Shown piece after piece: positions 1-8,452 of a stretch of 64,000 nucleotides of DNA. Source of the stretch: Aquabacterium parvum (GTDB lineage Bacteria > Pseudomonadota > Gammaproteobacteria > Burkholderiales > Burkholderiaceae_C). The position numbers were made by a program, and so were the translations under genes. Location: assembly GCF_001447195.1 (NCBI RefSeq), contig NZ_LFRI01000100.1, positions 1 to 64,000 on the forward strand, in the 5' to 3' direction. Positions within the stretch are counted from its first letter, which is position 1, and the number at the start of each line of letters is the position of its first letter. The notes under the pieces were generated by a model. That model saw nothing but the letters and a program-made list of their open reading frames with translations, was not told the origin of the DNA and made no database searches.

Positions 1-5
1 CGCCC

Positions 6-28
6 GCAAGGGCCTGAAGGGCCTTTTT
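6..28 (+). terminator. Probable intrinsic terminator of a gene left of the window
   Basis: A short inverted repeat built on GGCC arms, with flanking A/T pairs and a TGAAG loop, is followed directly by five T residues on the plus strand. This is the form of a Rho-independent terminator for a plus-strand gene that lies outside the window. The stem is only about 7 bp including one G-T pair, so it is modest. Confidence 0.5.
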
Positions 29-93
29 GCGCCCGCCTTGTGGCTGGCCATGTGGGGCATGTGGGTCCGAGCAAGCCTTGAACGCAGCCACGA

Positions 94-615
94 TCATGCA
101 CTCAAGGGCTCAAATTGAATTTTGCAAGGCCGACTCGAGAACATCCGCAGCGAGGTGATGCCATTGAGCGACAGGGTGGCCAGGCCGGAGCGCACATCAC
201 CAATGATGGTGCCGCCCGTGAGGGTGACGGAGCCCAGCAAACCCGCCTGACCATATGCCTGCAGAGTGAAGTTGGCCGACAGCGACGTGCCAAAGAGCAC
301 ATCGACGCGGTCGAAGGACGAGGTGAAGTCGATGTCCAGGTACTGGCCCGTGGTGCTGCCGCCACCTTGGTCGACCCACAGCACGTTGGGGGCGCTGGCG
401 CCGGCGATGAGGCCGGTCAGCGTGTTGTTGGCGCGGGCGCCGCCGCTGTGCGAGTCTTCGAAGGTCACGCCAAGCGACTGGTACTGGGTGGTGACTTGTT
501 CACCGGACCAGATCGGGCCGCCGGCCAGCGTGTCGAAGTCAATGGTGACGGCACCAGCCGAAGCGTGGATGGCGAGGGCGGCGAGCGGAGCGCTCAGGGC
601 AAAAAATTTGGACAT
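94..615 (-). CDS. Secreted protein related to PEP-CTERM proteins, lacking the sorting anchor
   Basis: The product has 173 residues. The start at 615 is chosen because AGGGAAACC sits directly upstream and the first 20-odd residues (MSKFFALSAPLAALAIHASA) form a Sec signal peptide. The mature part (VTIDFDTLAGG..., YQSLGVTFED..., LDIDFTSSFDRVDVLFG) resembles the beta-sandwich region seen in many PEP-CTERM proteins of beta-proteobacteria. The C-terminus ends FSSRPCKIQFEPLSA, with no PEP motif, membrane helix or basic tail, and no remnant of them in the other frames. It is therefore probably released, or a degenerate member. A longer frame runs upstream to 723 but would bury the signal peptide. Function unknown. 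Confidence 0.6.
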   Translation of the reverse strand: MSKFFALSAPLAALAIHASAGAVTIDFDTLAGGPIWSGEQVTTQYQSLGVTFEDSHSGGARANNTLTGLIAGASAPNVLWVDQGGGSTTGQYLDIDFTSSFDRVDVLFGTSLSANFTLQAYGQAGLLGSVTLTGGTIIGDVRSGLATLSLNGITSLRMFSSRPCKIQFEPLSA

Positions 616-878
616 GGTTTCCCTATTTAGGTTGGGGGCGACCACCTTGGGGGTGATCAGGTGTTGCTTCTCGGGCCGGCCGGGCAGGGGGCGCCAGGCC
701 GTAGCCGCACGCTGATTCAACACGGTCTGCGTGCCTCGTTAGGATAGGGGCAGGCCATGGAAGAAATCAGCCTGAACGCATCCCTAGGTTGAGGGAGATC
801 AGGCAGGGCCGATGGTGCCTCGCTCTTCGAGCGAGTTGTCATCCCGCAAGATCACAACAAGTCACCTCGGAGGAATTC

Positions 879-1475
879 ATGAAGTTCGCACTCGCGGCCA
901 TGGTCGCCAGCCTGTTCGTCGCATCTCAGTCGTGGGCGTACCAGCCCCGAACGGGCGACATCGTCTTTCACACCTCGACGTCGGCCCAAAGCGCAGCCAT
1001 CCAGGCCGCCACCCACTCCGCATACAGCCACGTGGGCGTCGTGGTTCACGACCTGGGCAGCCCCAAGGTGCTCGAAGCGGTGGAGCCCGTGAAGCTCACT
1101 TCGCTTCAAGCTTGGCTGAAACGAGGCAAAGGGCAGCATTACGTGATCAAGCGCCTCAAGCAACCCCTGGCGGCTTCGGCTGCGGCGCAAATGGAGCTGG
1201 ACGCCAAGCGGTTCATTGGCAAGCCCTACGACCTGACTTTCGAGTGGTCTGACGACCGCATTTATTGCTCCGAGCTGGTGTGGAAGCTCTACAAGGGCAG
1301 CGCGGGGATCGAGCTGGCGCCGCTGTCGCAACTCAAGAGCTTCGACCTCACATCGCCCGCCGTGCGGTCCAAGCTCAAGGAGCGCTACGGCAGCCAGATC
1401 CCCCTGGATGAACCTGTTGTGCCGCCATCGGCCTTGTTTGACTCGCCCTTGCTGGAGACGGTCGCCGAGCGTTGA
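879..1475 (+). CDS. YiiX-like permuted NlpC/P60 cysteine peptidase/amidase
   Basis: The product has 198 residues with a signal peptide (residues 1-20, ending QSWA). It matches the YiiX/YebB-like (DUF830) branch of permuted NlpC/P60 enzymes: RTGDIVFHTS at the N-terminus, His51 in SHVGVVV and Cys130 in IYCSELVW are the expected catalytic His and Cys. E. coli YiiX has a similar length, about 200 residues. The ATG at 879 has a strong CGGAGG six bases upstream, so the longer frame from 789 is not used. It probably acts in the periplasm on a peptide or amide bond; the substrate is not known. It stands alone, divergent from the gene at 94-615. Confidence 0.8.
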   Translation: MKFALAAMVASLFVASQSWAYQPRTGDIVFHTSTSAQSAAIQAATHSAYSHVGVVVHDLGSPKVLEAVEPVKLTSLQAWLKRGKGQHYVIKRLKQPLAASAAAQMELDAKRFIGKPYDLTFEWSDDRIYCSELVWKLYKGSAGIELAPLSQLKSFDLTSPAVRSKLKERYGSQIPLDEPVVPPSALFDSPLLETVAER

Positions 1476-1512
1476 CAGAGACCGGCGGTATCCATCGTGG
1501 AAAATGCCGGCC

Positions 1513-2052
1513 ATGAACAAAAAACAAACTCAGGCAGAAATCGCCCGCCGCATCGCCCAAGGCGAAAGCAAGGCATCCATCCACCGAGCATTGAGTGGAG
1601 GCGAACTCAGTGAACGCCAGGTTGCCAACCTCATCGCCACCCACGCGGACCCGCAACTGACGCAGAAGCACGCAGGTTTGGTGACGGCCCTGGTCATCAT
1701 TTCCTGGATCCAGTTGGCGCTTGCCATGGTGGTGGTCCTGGTGGTTGGCGCGCCGCTGGGTTGGGGAGCGTTGTTGTTCCTGATGGCGTTCACCGCCGCC
1801 TTCGGTTACCTGTTCATCTGGGGGTTCAAGCACCACAAGGCCTGGGCCTACACGGCCGCGTTCATCCTCTCGTGCTCGAACCTGCCCAAGACGCTGAAAG
1901 ACTTCAACTCTGAGCCCATCACCAGCATCGTGGCCCTGCTCGTCGGAGCAGCGATCATCGCGTTCACTTGGTACGTGCGCAGCAAACTGTTCCCCGATTT
2001 GCTTTTCTTCGGGCCCAAAAAGGTCAAGGGCGCATTCGTGTTTTCTAGCTGA
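1513..2052 (+). CDS. Uncharacterised membrane protein with an N-terminal helical, HTH-like segment
   Basis: The product has 179 residues. The first 50 residues are soluble and read like a short helix-turn-helix (EIARRIAQGESKASIHRAL then LSERQVANLIATH). The rest holds about four membrane segments (LVTALVIISWIQLALAMVVV; ALLFLMAFTAAFGYLFIWGF; a weaker one at WAYTAAFILSC; SIVALLVGAAIIAFTWYV). An ATG at 1504 is possible, but 1513 (MNKKQTQ) fits equally well; no clear ribosome binding site separates them. No family recognised. It starts shortly after the YiiX-like gene and on the same strand, so could share its transcript. Confidence 0.6.
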   Translation: MNKKQTQAEIARRIAQGESKASIHRALSGGELSERQVANLIATHADPQLTQKHAGLVTALVIISWIQLALAMVVVLVVGAPLGWGALLFLMAFTAAFGYLFIWGFKHHKAWAYTAAFILSCSNLPKTLKDFNSEPITSIVALLVGAAIIAFTWYVRSKLFPDLLFFGPKKVKGAFVFSS

Positions 2053-2184
2053 TCCGCGACGGTCGTTTCGGGCTGCGAACATCGGCATCCCCCCCCCAGT
2101 TTGCAGTCCGCGCGGCGCCGCCCGGTCGTTGACATCGGCCATCGCCTCATCAGAATGGGATCCCTCATCAACTGGGGGATCCAC

Positions 2185-2832
2185 ATGAAGCATCGGGCTT
2201 TTTCTGCCGCCTTGGTCACCGCCTTGGGCCTGGCGACTGCACTGCCAGCTCAGGCTCAGTCCGTCTACCTGAACCAGGACAACATCGCGGTGTCCGTGGG
2301 TGCAGGCACGTCTGCGGGCACGTTCAACAACACGTTCTCGGGCGGCGCCACGATCACCAAGGTCATTGACGCCCCCACGGCAGACGCCGCTGAATTCCAC
2401 AATCAACAGACCCACATCTGGTTCACCGCCAGCAGCGTGGGTGGTGGGCTGGAGTTGCTGTTCGACTTCGGCCAGGCCTACGACATCCAGACGCTGCACT
2501 TCTGGAACTACGACGGCGAAGCCTATGACGTCGACAACGTCAGCTTCAAGTTCTTCGACGCGGGCAACCTGCAGGTGGGGGCCCTGGACATCCAGCCTGC
2601 ACTGGGCAGCTCGCCTGCCATCTACGCGCAGGACATCGGCCTGGCCGCGCCGCTGAATGTGCGTTACGTCAGCGCCTTCCTGACTGGCTCGAATGCCCAG
2701 GTGGACTTCCAGAACATCGGTTTCACGGCCGTGGCCTCGGTGCCCGAGCCCGGCGTGCTCACGCTGATGGGACTGGGTGGGCTGGTGCTCGTGCCCACCT
2801 GGCTGCGCCGCAGGCAAAGGGCTTCGATCTAG
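2185..2832 (+). CDS. PEP-CTERM sorting domain-containing protein
   Basis: The product has 215 residues. It has a signal peptide (MKHRAFSAALVTALGLATA...AQAQ), a beta-rich middle that looks discoidin-like (GGLELLFDFGQAYDIQTLHF, then WNYDGEAYDVDNVSFKFF), and a canonical C-terminal tripartite signal: VPEPG, a hydrophobic helix (VLTLMGLGGLVLVPTWL) and a basic tail RRRQR. Such proteins are exported, then processed by an exosortase and tied to extracellular polysaccharide. No exosortase gene is in the window. The ATG at 2185 is chosen because it gives the signal peptide its normal length; GGGGGA lies upstream. Confidence 0.85.
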   Translation: MKHRAFSAALVTALGLATALPAQAQSVYLNQDNIAVSVGAGTSAGTFNNTFSGGATITKVIDAPTADAAEFHNQQTHIWFTASSVGGGLELLFDFGQAYDIQTLHFWNYDGEAYDVDNVSFKFFDAGNLQVGALDIQPALGSSPAIYAQDIGLAAPLNVRYVSAFLTGSNAQVDFQNIGFTAVASVPEPGVLTLMGLGGLVLVPTWLRRRQRASI

Positions 2833-2947
2833 GGGGCAGGGGGCTGGGCGGCAGGGCCTTTCCACGTCAGAATGGACGTGAAAGCGCAGACCCAACGCAG
2901 GTCATGCGCGTGGCACAAAACAAGACCCGTGTTTCAGGAGGTGGCTC

Positions 2948-3484
2948 ATGGCCGAATCGTTCCCACCCGCCCGCCCGGTGGCCCCCAATGCAGAGCCCTT
3001 TGGCGCGCGACGCGTGCCACTCTGGGTCGTGGCCTTGCTCACCTTGGGCTCTGCTGCTATCGCGGCTTGGGCCACCCAGGCCTGGCTGCTCCATGGCGCG
3101 GCCTCCGCGCAGGCGGTGCACGCCACCTTGTCAGGTGATCAGGGGCCGATCGAGTTGATGCCGACCGCAGCGGGTCCTGCGACCACGCGCTCGTCAGAGC
3201 ACGCGCCCACCATGCTCTACGGCATGCTGCCCCTTCACACCGGTCACGGCTTGCGCGACGAACAATGCCGTCAACTCGCTGCCGACGCCTTGAAAGAGGC
3301 CGGCGTCACCGAGATCGACCAGACCGGAGATGCCGCCCTGTTCGCTCGCCAGGGCGACTACGCCTTGTTCGTTGGCTGCCACCTGGATCAGAAGCTGGTC
3401 CTGGTGGGGGCTGCCGGTCCCGTGCCAGAGCAGGCCGAGTCGCTCCAGGAGCAGCTGCTGCGCTCGCTGCAGACTCGGTTTTGA
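2948..3484 (+). CDS. Uncharacterised single-pass membrane protein
   Basis: The product has 178 residues. A cytoplasmic N-terminus of about 24 residues is followed by one membrane helix (LWVVALLTLGSAAIAAWATQ) and a periplasmic domain of about 130 residues. The domain contains two cysteines (DEQCRQLAADALKEAG and YALFVGCHLDQ) that may pair. The start has a perfect AGGAGG six bases upstream. No family is recognised; the topology suggests a periplasmic sensor or accessory protein, but nothing in the neighbourhood assigns a role. Confidence 0.65.
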   Translation: MAESFPPARPVAPNAEPFGARRVPLWVVALLTLGSAAIAAWATQAWLLHGAASAQAVHATLSGDQGPIELMPTAAGPATTRSSEHAPTMLYGMLPLHTGHGLRDEQCRQLAADALKEAGVTEIDQTGDAALFARQGDYALFVGCHLDQKLVLVGAAGPVPEQAESLQEQLLRSLQTRF

Positions 3485-3542
3485 GCACGGCGTGAGCCGG
3501 GCCTGAGCCAAGCACGCCCGGGGCGGCGGCACAATCTCGTCC

Positions 3543-4028
3543 ATGTGGACCCAGATCACCTTGGCCGACCTCGGCCACCCCGAACACGCCGACGCCATCG
3601 TCAACTTGCTGGATGCCTACGCCCGCGACGAGATGGGTGGTGGGCGCCCTTTGAGCGAGCACGTGCGGCGCAACCTCGTGCCCGAGTTGCGCAAGCGCCA
3701 GGGGGTGCACGTGGTGCTGGCCTTTGCGGGTGACGAAGCAGCGGGCATGGCCATCTGCATGGAGGGGTTCTCGACTTTTGCGTGCGAGCCTTTGCTCAAC
3801 GTGCACGACATGGTGGTGCTGCCGGCGCACCGGGGGCAGGGCCTGGCTGGGCAACTGCTGGCCGAGGTCGAGCGCCTGGCGCGCGAGCGGGGGTGCTGCA
3901 AAGTCACCCTGGAGGTGCTCGAGGGCAATGTGTCGGCGCAGGCGGCTTACCGGCGAGCTGGGTTCGCTGGTTATCAGCTCGACCCCCGCATGGGGCGCGC
4001 CCTGTTCTGGCAGAAGCTGTTGGCCTGA
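3543..4028 (+). CDS. GNAT family N-acetyltransferase
   Basis: The product has 161 residues, normal for a one-domain GNAT enzyme. The acetyl-CoA binding loop is seen as RGQGLAGQLL after the beta-strand DMVVLPAHR, followed by the usual helix (AEVERLARERGCCKVTLEV) and motif B (LEVLEGNVSAQAAYRRAGF). The acceptor substrate is not deducible. It begins 58 bases after the previous gene; a CACAAT box lies seven bases ahead of the ATG, so it may have its own promoter and a very short leader. Confidence 0.85.
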   Translation: MWTQITLADLGHPEHADAIVNLLDAYARDEMGGGRPLSEHVRRNLVPELRKRQGVHVVLAFAGDEAAGMAICMEGFSTFACEPLLNVHDMVVLPAHRGQGLAGQLLAEVERLARERGCCKVTLEVLEGNVSAQAAYRRAGFAGYQLDPRMGRALFWQKLLA

Positions 4029-4152
4029 GGTTTTCGGCCACAGTGCCCGCGTCTGGCCCGCATTGGGTCCGTGTTGGGCCCGCGTTTCACCGGGTGATGC
4101 CGCGCCGAGAACCTCGGCATCATCTGCCCACACCTTTTGCTGGAGTTTGACC

Positions 4153-4737
4153 ATGGATGCGCCCCGAGCCACCTTCACCCGCATGGAAGAAAGCACCCAG
4201 GCCGACTGGGCGGTGATCCTGCCGGAGGCCATGAAGATGGCCCGCTCCCTGCCCGATCGGGTGATGGAACACCTGCGCTTGCTGGACGGCGACTTTGGCG
4301 GTTTTCCGGTGGACCGGCTCAGCCATTGCCTGCAGGCTGCCACGCTGGCCGAGGCCGACGGGCGAGACGAGGAGTACATCGTGTGCGCGCTGTTGCACGA
4401 CATCGGTGACACGCTGGGCAGCTACAACCACCCCGACATCGCCGCCGCCATCCTCAAACCCTTCGTGAGCGAGGCGAACTTGTGGATGGTGCAGCACCAC
4501 GGGATCTTCCAAGGGCACAACTTCTTTCACCACATCGGGCTGGACCGGGACATGCGCGATCAGTTCGCGGGACACCCTCACGCAGAACGGACTGCGGAGT
4601 TCGTTGAGCGTTACGACAACCCGGCATTCGACCCGGCCGCGCCCACCCGGCCGCTGAGTCACTTCGAGCCCATGCTGCGGCGCGTGATGGCCAGTCCCAA
4701 ACAATCGGTTTACAAGGCGGCCATGCGCGAGGCGTGA
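4153..4737 (+). CDS. HD-domain protein resembling PhnZ-type diiron oxygenases
   Basis: The product has 194 residues. The metal ligands of the HD fold are visible in order: His in LSHCLQAATLAEADG, the HD pair in CALLHDIGD, then His in NLWMVQHHGIFQGHN, and an Asp near YDNPAFD. Size and spacing match the PhnZ/MIOX-like subgroup of HD proteins, whose studied members use a mixed-valent diiron site to oxidise rather than hydrolyse substrates such as 2-amino-1-hydroxyethylphosphonate. No phosphonate genes are near, so the substrate is open, and ordinary phosphohydrolase activity is not excluded. Start at 4153 is the first ATG before the conserved region. Confidence 0.7.
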   Translation: MDAPRATFTRMEESTQADWAVILPEAMKMARSLPDRVMEHLRLLDGDFGGFPVDRLSHCLQAATLAEADGRDEEYIVCALLHDIGDTLGSYNHPDIAAAILKPFVSEANLWMVQHHGIFQGHNFFHHIGLDRDMRDQFAGHPHAERTAEFVERYDNPAFDPAAPTRPLSHFEPMLRRVMASPKQSVYKAAMREA

Positions 4738-4925
4738 GTTCGCTCAGGGGGGGGCGCACCCGGGATTGCCCTGCCCCGTGAATCCGGGAGACGAGGGCAG
4801 TTTTGCGACAGTTGAGGTGTGCCTCAAACGCCCCCGGTCGATCAGGGGATTGGAATCGCACCGCATCAGTGCTTTACTAGCTGTCTTGAGAAATATGTCT
4901 CACCCGAATGGGTGAAGGGATGCCC

Positions 4926-5969
4926 ATGAAGACCCTGTCGTCGCTGCTGCCGCTTGGATGGATCCTGTCTGCGGCCGCTCTCCTGCCTGGGCAGGCGATG
5001 GCGCTGGCCTATTTCGACTCCGCCGAGATCACGGCGGCTTCGACGGTCAGCAATTCCTCGTTCAGCTACCTCGATGGCGTGGGTTATGTGCTGACGGCGA
5101 ACCAGTCTGCCGGCAACTACGTGGCCTGCACGGGCGCGGCCTTGTCGTCGCGCCTCATCCTGACGTCCTCGCATTGTTTCGATTTCAACTACGACAACAA
5201 GACGGACAACAGCCGCTCCATGTTCTACGCATGGGAAGGCGAGGGCGCAAGCCGCGGGCTGACCCTTCACAACGGTGATGTGGTCGTGTCCCCGAAATAC
5301 GAAATCATCCTGGCTGGGGGTTACAAGGCCTACAGCGACGTGGCCTTGATCGTGCTGGACACGCCCCTGGCGGCCACCACGCAGACCTACTCGGTTTACT
5401 CAGGCGAGCTGTCCGACAGCGCCCTGTCCAAACTCGGGGACGGCGCCATGGTCGTGGGCTATGGTCAGCACCACGAAGAGGGGCGCTTCATCGAGGGCGG
5501 CAGTGTTTACAACCGCTGGATGGGCTACACCCAGATCACCGGTTACGACGACGAGAAGGGCGGCACCTTGTCCGCCGTCCTGGTTCCTGGTGGTGCGGCC
5601 TTGGCAGGTGGGGACTCCGGTGGGCCGCTGATGTCCTGGACGTCGTCTGGCCAGGGCGTGATCTTCGGCACCGCCGCCTATGCCCGCGACAACCAGAACA
5701 ACGGCCGCTACACCGACCTGGGCGATGAGTCGTTCTGGAGCTTCATCGGCGAGCAAGCGGATTTCATCCGCGATGTGGCCCTGAAGTATGGTGAAACGGT
5801 CAGCTTCTACAACGATGCCGACCTCGCGGCCTGCCGCCAGGGCAGCACCTGCCCCTTGAGCGGCCCAGGCAGCGTGAGCCACGCACCCGAGCCCAGCGAA
5901 TGGGCCCTCCTGCTGGCGGGCCTGGCCACGGTGTGGGGCGTGTCGCGCCGCCAAAAACGATCAGCCTGA
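4926..5969 (+). CDS. PEP-CTERM-anchored trypsin-like serine protease
   Basis: The product has 347 residues. A signal peptide (about residues 1-26) precedes an S1 protease domain whose triad is intact: His83 in LTSSHC, Asp138 in YSDVALIVL and Ser231 in GGDSGGPL. The end carries APEPSEWALLLAGL, a hydrophobic helix and the tail SRRQKR, i.e. a PEP-CTERM signal, so the enzyme should be exported and processed at the cell surface. Three starts are possible (4908, 4920, 4926); 4926 has AAGGGA at ideal spacing. The gene ends just before a strong bidirectional hairpin at 5993-6017. Confidence 0.88.
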   Translation: MKTLSSLLPLGWILSAAALLPGQAMALAYFDSAEITAASTVSNSSFSYLDGVGYVLTANQSAGNYVACTGAALSSRLILTSSHCFDFNYDNKTDNSRSMFYAWEGEGASRGLTLHNGDVVVSPKYEIILAGGYKAYSDVALIVLDTPLAATTQTYSVYSGELSDSALSKLGDGAMVVGYGQHHEEGRFIEGGSVYNRWMGYTQITGYDDEKGGTLSAVLVPGGAALAGGDSGGPLMSWTSSGQGVIFGTAAYARDNQNNGRYTDLGDESFWSFIGEQADFIRDVALKYGETVSFYNDADLAACRQGSTCPLSGPGSVSHAPEPSEWALLLAGLATVWGVSRRQKRSA

Positions 5970-5992
5970 GGCGACTCGCTTGATGCATGAAC

Positions 5993-6017
5993 AAGGCCCG
6001 CGCGATGCGGGCCTTTT
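5993..6017. terminator. Bidirectional intrinsic terminator
   Basis: A perfect 9-bp stem (AAGGCCCGC / GCGGGCCTT) with a five-base loop is followed by further T residues on the plus strand and preceded by A residues. It sits between the converging protease gene (plus) and the fmdB end of the amide operon (minus), so it can serve both. Confidence 0.8.
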
Positions 6018-6049
6018 CGTTCAGGGCTTCCTGGTTGGCCCTGGGTGAA

Positions 6050-6415
6050 TCAGTGGCTGATCATCCACGGGCGCTTGCTCGGGAAGGCCTTGGCGCCATT
6101 GGCCGCCGTGACCGTCGCGCTGCGGATGCCCTTGCTTCCGCTCGAGCAGCAACCGCAGCCTGATGGGTGCTTCAGTCTGGCGTAGCCACCCTCCTGGTAG
6201 CCCTTTGACGTCATGGGCGCGTGGCGGGCGGTTTCGTTTCGGTCCATGGCCGTGCGGGTGTCGCTGCTCAGGCAGGCCAGGCGCGGCGCGCTGACGAACA
6301 CGCGCGGCGAATGGGTGCCGCAGTCGGGGCAGGCGGCCGGCTCGTTGCGCTCGGCCAGGCTGCGAAAGGCGTCGAAGCCCCCGCAGCTCGGACAGTCGTA
6401 GTCGTAGGTGGGCAT
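6050..6415 (-). CDS. fmdB: FmdB-type zinc ribbon protein
   Basis: The product has 121 residues. The N-terminus MPTYDYDCPSCGGFDAF with CPDCG at residues 29-33 forms the four-cysteine zinc ribbon of the FmdB/putative regulatory family. A second cysteine cluster (SGCGCCSSG) lies near residue 90. It is the last gene of the operon, 31 bases after fmdA. In Methylophilus methylotrophus the same fmdA-fmdB order is known from the formamide operon, where FmdB was proposed as regulatory; its exact role is unproven. Confidence 0.82.
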   Translation of the reverse strand: MPTYDYDCPSCGGFDAFRSLAERNEPAACPDCGTHSPRVFVSAPRLACLSSDTRTAMDRNETARHAPMTSKGYQEGGYARLKHPSGCGCCSSGSKGIRSATVTAANGAKAFPSKRPWMISH

Positions 6416-6446
6416 GCGGGGGGCTCCTTGCTTCAGTGCATCGAGC

Positions 6447-7682
6447 TCACTTGACGATGTCGTACGAGATCGGCATGTCGATGCTGCCGTCGAGCATCTT
6501 CACGGGGCCAGAGGCCGTCGGGTTGATGTCGAACTCGAAGATCTCGGTGGGCAGCCACAGCGTGGCGCAGGCGTTGGGGATGTCGACCACGCCGCTGATG
6601 TGGCCCTGCACCGGCGCCGTGCCCAGGATCGAATAAGCCTGGGCCTTGGAGTAGCCGAACTTGGTCAGGTACTCGATCGCGTTGAGGCAGGCCTGGCGGT
6701 AGGCCACGTGCACGTCCAGGTAGTGCTGCTTGCCGTGTTCGTCAACCGAGATGCCCTCGAAGATCAGGTAGTCCTTGTAGTTGGGCGTGACGGGGCTGGG
6801 CTTGAAGATGGGGTTCTTGATGCCGTACTTGGCCATGCCGCCCTTGATCAGGCTCACGCGCATGTGCACCCAGCCGGCCATCTCGATGGCGCCGCAGAAG
6901 GTGATCTCGCCATCGCCCTGGCTGAAGTGCAGGTCGCCCACGGAGAGGCCGGCGCCGTCCACGTACACGGGGAAGAAGACCTTGGAGCCGCGCGAGAGGT
7001 CCTTGATGTCGCAGTTGCCGCCGTGTTCGCGCGGGGGCACGGTGCGCGCGCCTTCGGCGGCGATCTTGTCCTTGACTTCGCCGGTGGCCTTGCCTGCGTG
7101 CGTGGTCTTGGCAAAGGGTGGGTTGGCCAGCGGGGGCACGCGGTCGGGCTGCGTGGCGATGAAGTCCACCTCGCGCTCGTTCCACATGTCGAGCATCTTC
7201 TGGTCGGGCAGGCACCCGATCAGGCCCGGGTGGATCAGGCCCGCGAACTCGACGCCGGGGATGTGGCGGCTCTTGGTGAACATGCCGTTGAAGTCCCAGA
7301 TGGACTTCTGCGCATTGGGGAAGTGCTCGGTCAGGAAGCCGCCGCCGTTGTTCTTGCTGAAAAAGCCGTTGAAGCCCCAGAGGCTGTCGGCCTTGGCGCC
7401 GATGTCGAGCAGGTCAACGACCAGCAGGTCGCCGGGCTCGGCGCCCTTGACGCCCACGGGGCCGGAGAGGAAGTGAACGGTGGTCAGGTCCACGTCGCGC
7501 ACGTCGTCGGCGCTGTCGTTGTTCTGGATGTAGCCGCCGGTCCAGTCGAAGGTTTCGAGGATGAAGTCGTCACCTGGGTTCACCCAGCAGGCCATCGGGA
7601 TGTCCGGGTGCCAGCGGTTGTGCACCATCGGGTTGTTGTAGGGGGAGTCTTTGAGGTCGACCTTGATCAGGGTTTCGGGCAT
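6447..7682 (-). CDS. fmdA: Formamidase (acetamidase/formamidase family)
   Basis: The product has 411 residues, the usual full length for FmdA. It hydrolyses formamide (and often other short aliphatic amides) to ammonia and the acid in the cytoplasm. Family-conserved stretches include HNRWHPDIPMACWVNPGDDF near the start, DLLVVDLLDIG, and GLSVGDLHFSQGDGEITFCG in the core. The start at 7682 has AAGGAG eight bases upstream. It follows urtE by 68 bases and precedes fmdB by 31, all minus strand, so uptake and hydrolysis are probably co-transcribed. No urease genes are present in the window. Confidence 0.92.
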   Translation of the reverse strand: MPETLIKVDLKDSPYNNPMVHNRWHPDIPMACWVNPGDDFILETFDWTGGYIQNNDSADDVRDVDLTTVHFLSGPVGVKGAEPGDLLVVDLLDIGAKADSLWGFNGFFSKNNGGGFLTEHFPNAQKSIWDFNGMFTKSRHIPGVEFAGLIHPGLIGCLPDQKMLDMWNEREVDFIATQPDRVPPLANPPFAKTTHAGKATGEVKDKIAAEGARTVPPREHGGNCDIKDLSRGSKVFFPVYVDGAGLSVGDLHFSQGDGEITFCGAIEMAGWVHMRVSLIKGGMAKYGIKNPIFKPSPVTPNYKDYLIFEGISVDEHGKQHYLDVHVAYRQACLNAIEYLTKFGYSKAQAYSILGTAPVQGHISGVVDIPNACATLWLPTEIFEFDINPTASGPVKMLDGSIDMPISYDIVK

Positions 7683-7750
7683 GGTTGGCTCCTTGGTACG
7701 AACGGGTGTCAGCAAACGAGTGAGGCGTTGGGGCGGTGCGGTCGGCGCAC

Positions 7751-8440
7751 TCAGACCGACAGGTAGGCCTTGATGCGCTCGGCATCGGTGTCGGCGCGGG
7801 TGGTTTCGTGCACCAGGCGGCCGCCTTCGATCACGAAGAGGCGGTCGGCCACGTCCATCGCGAAGCTCAGCACCTGCTCGCTGACCACGATGGTGATTTC
7901 GCGCAGCTTGCGGATCTCGTTGAGCGCCTTGGCGATGTCTTTGATGATCGAAGGCTGGATGCCTTCGGTGGGTTCGTCGAGCAGCAGCACCTTGGGGTTG
8001 GTGACCAAAGCGCGCGCGATGGCGAGCTGTTGTTGCTGACCGCCCGAGAGGTTGCCGCCCTTGCGGTGCTTCATCTCGAAGAGCACGGGGAAGAGGCTGT
8101 AGATCTCTTCGGGGATGCGCTTGTGCTTGGCGTTTTCCAGACCGGTCTGGATGTTTTCTTCCACCGTGAGGGTGGGGAAGATCATGCGGCCCTGGGGCAC
8201 GTAGGCGATGCCTTTGCGCACGCGCTGAAAGCTCTCGTCCTTGGTGACGTTGTTGCCGGCCACCGTGATTTCACCGGACTTGGTGGGCAGCACGCCCATC
8301 AGGCTCTTGAACAGCGTGGTCTTGCCCATGCCGTTGCGGCCCATGATGGCGATGGTCTCGTTCTTGTTGCCTTCGAACGAGATGCCATGCAGCGCCTCGC
8401 TCTGGCCGTAGGCGACGTGAAGGTCCTTGACTTGCAGCAT
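7751..8440 (-). CDS. urtE: Urea/amide ABC transporter ATP-binding subunit UrtE
   Basis: The product has 229 residues. It has Walker A GRNGMGKTT, the signature LSGGQQQQLAIAR, Walker B VLLLDEPTEG and an H-loop replaced by SEQ (VVSEQVLSFA), as is typical of LivF/UrtE-type subunits. It forms the nucleotide-binding heterodimer with UrtD on the cytoplasmic face of UrtB-UrtC. It starts 12 bases after the urtD stop, indicating tight coupling. Confidence 0.93.
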   Translation of the reverse strand: MLQVKDLHVAYGQSEALHGISFEGNKNETIAIMGRNGMGKTTLFKSLMGVLPTKSGEITVAGNNVTKDESFQRVRKGIAYVPQGRMIFPTLTVEENIQTGLENAKHKRIPEEIYSLFPVLFEMKHRKGGNLSGGQQQQLAIARALVTNPKVLLLDEPTEGIQPSIIKDIAKALNEIRKLREITIVVSEQVLSFAMDVADRLFVIEGGRLVHETTRADTDAERIKAYLSV

Positions 8441-8452
8441 GGTGAGGTCCTT

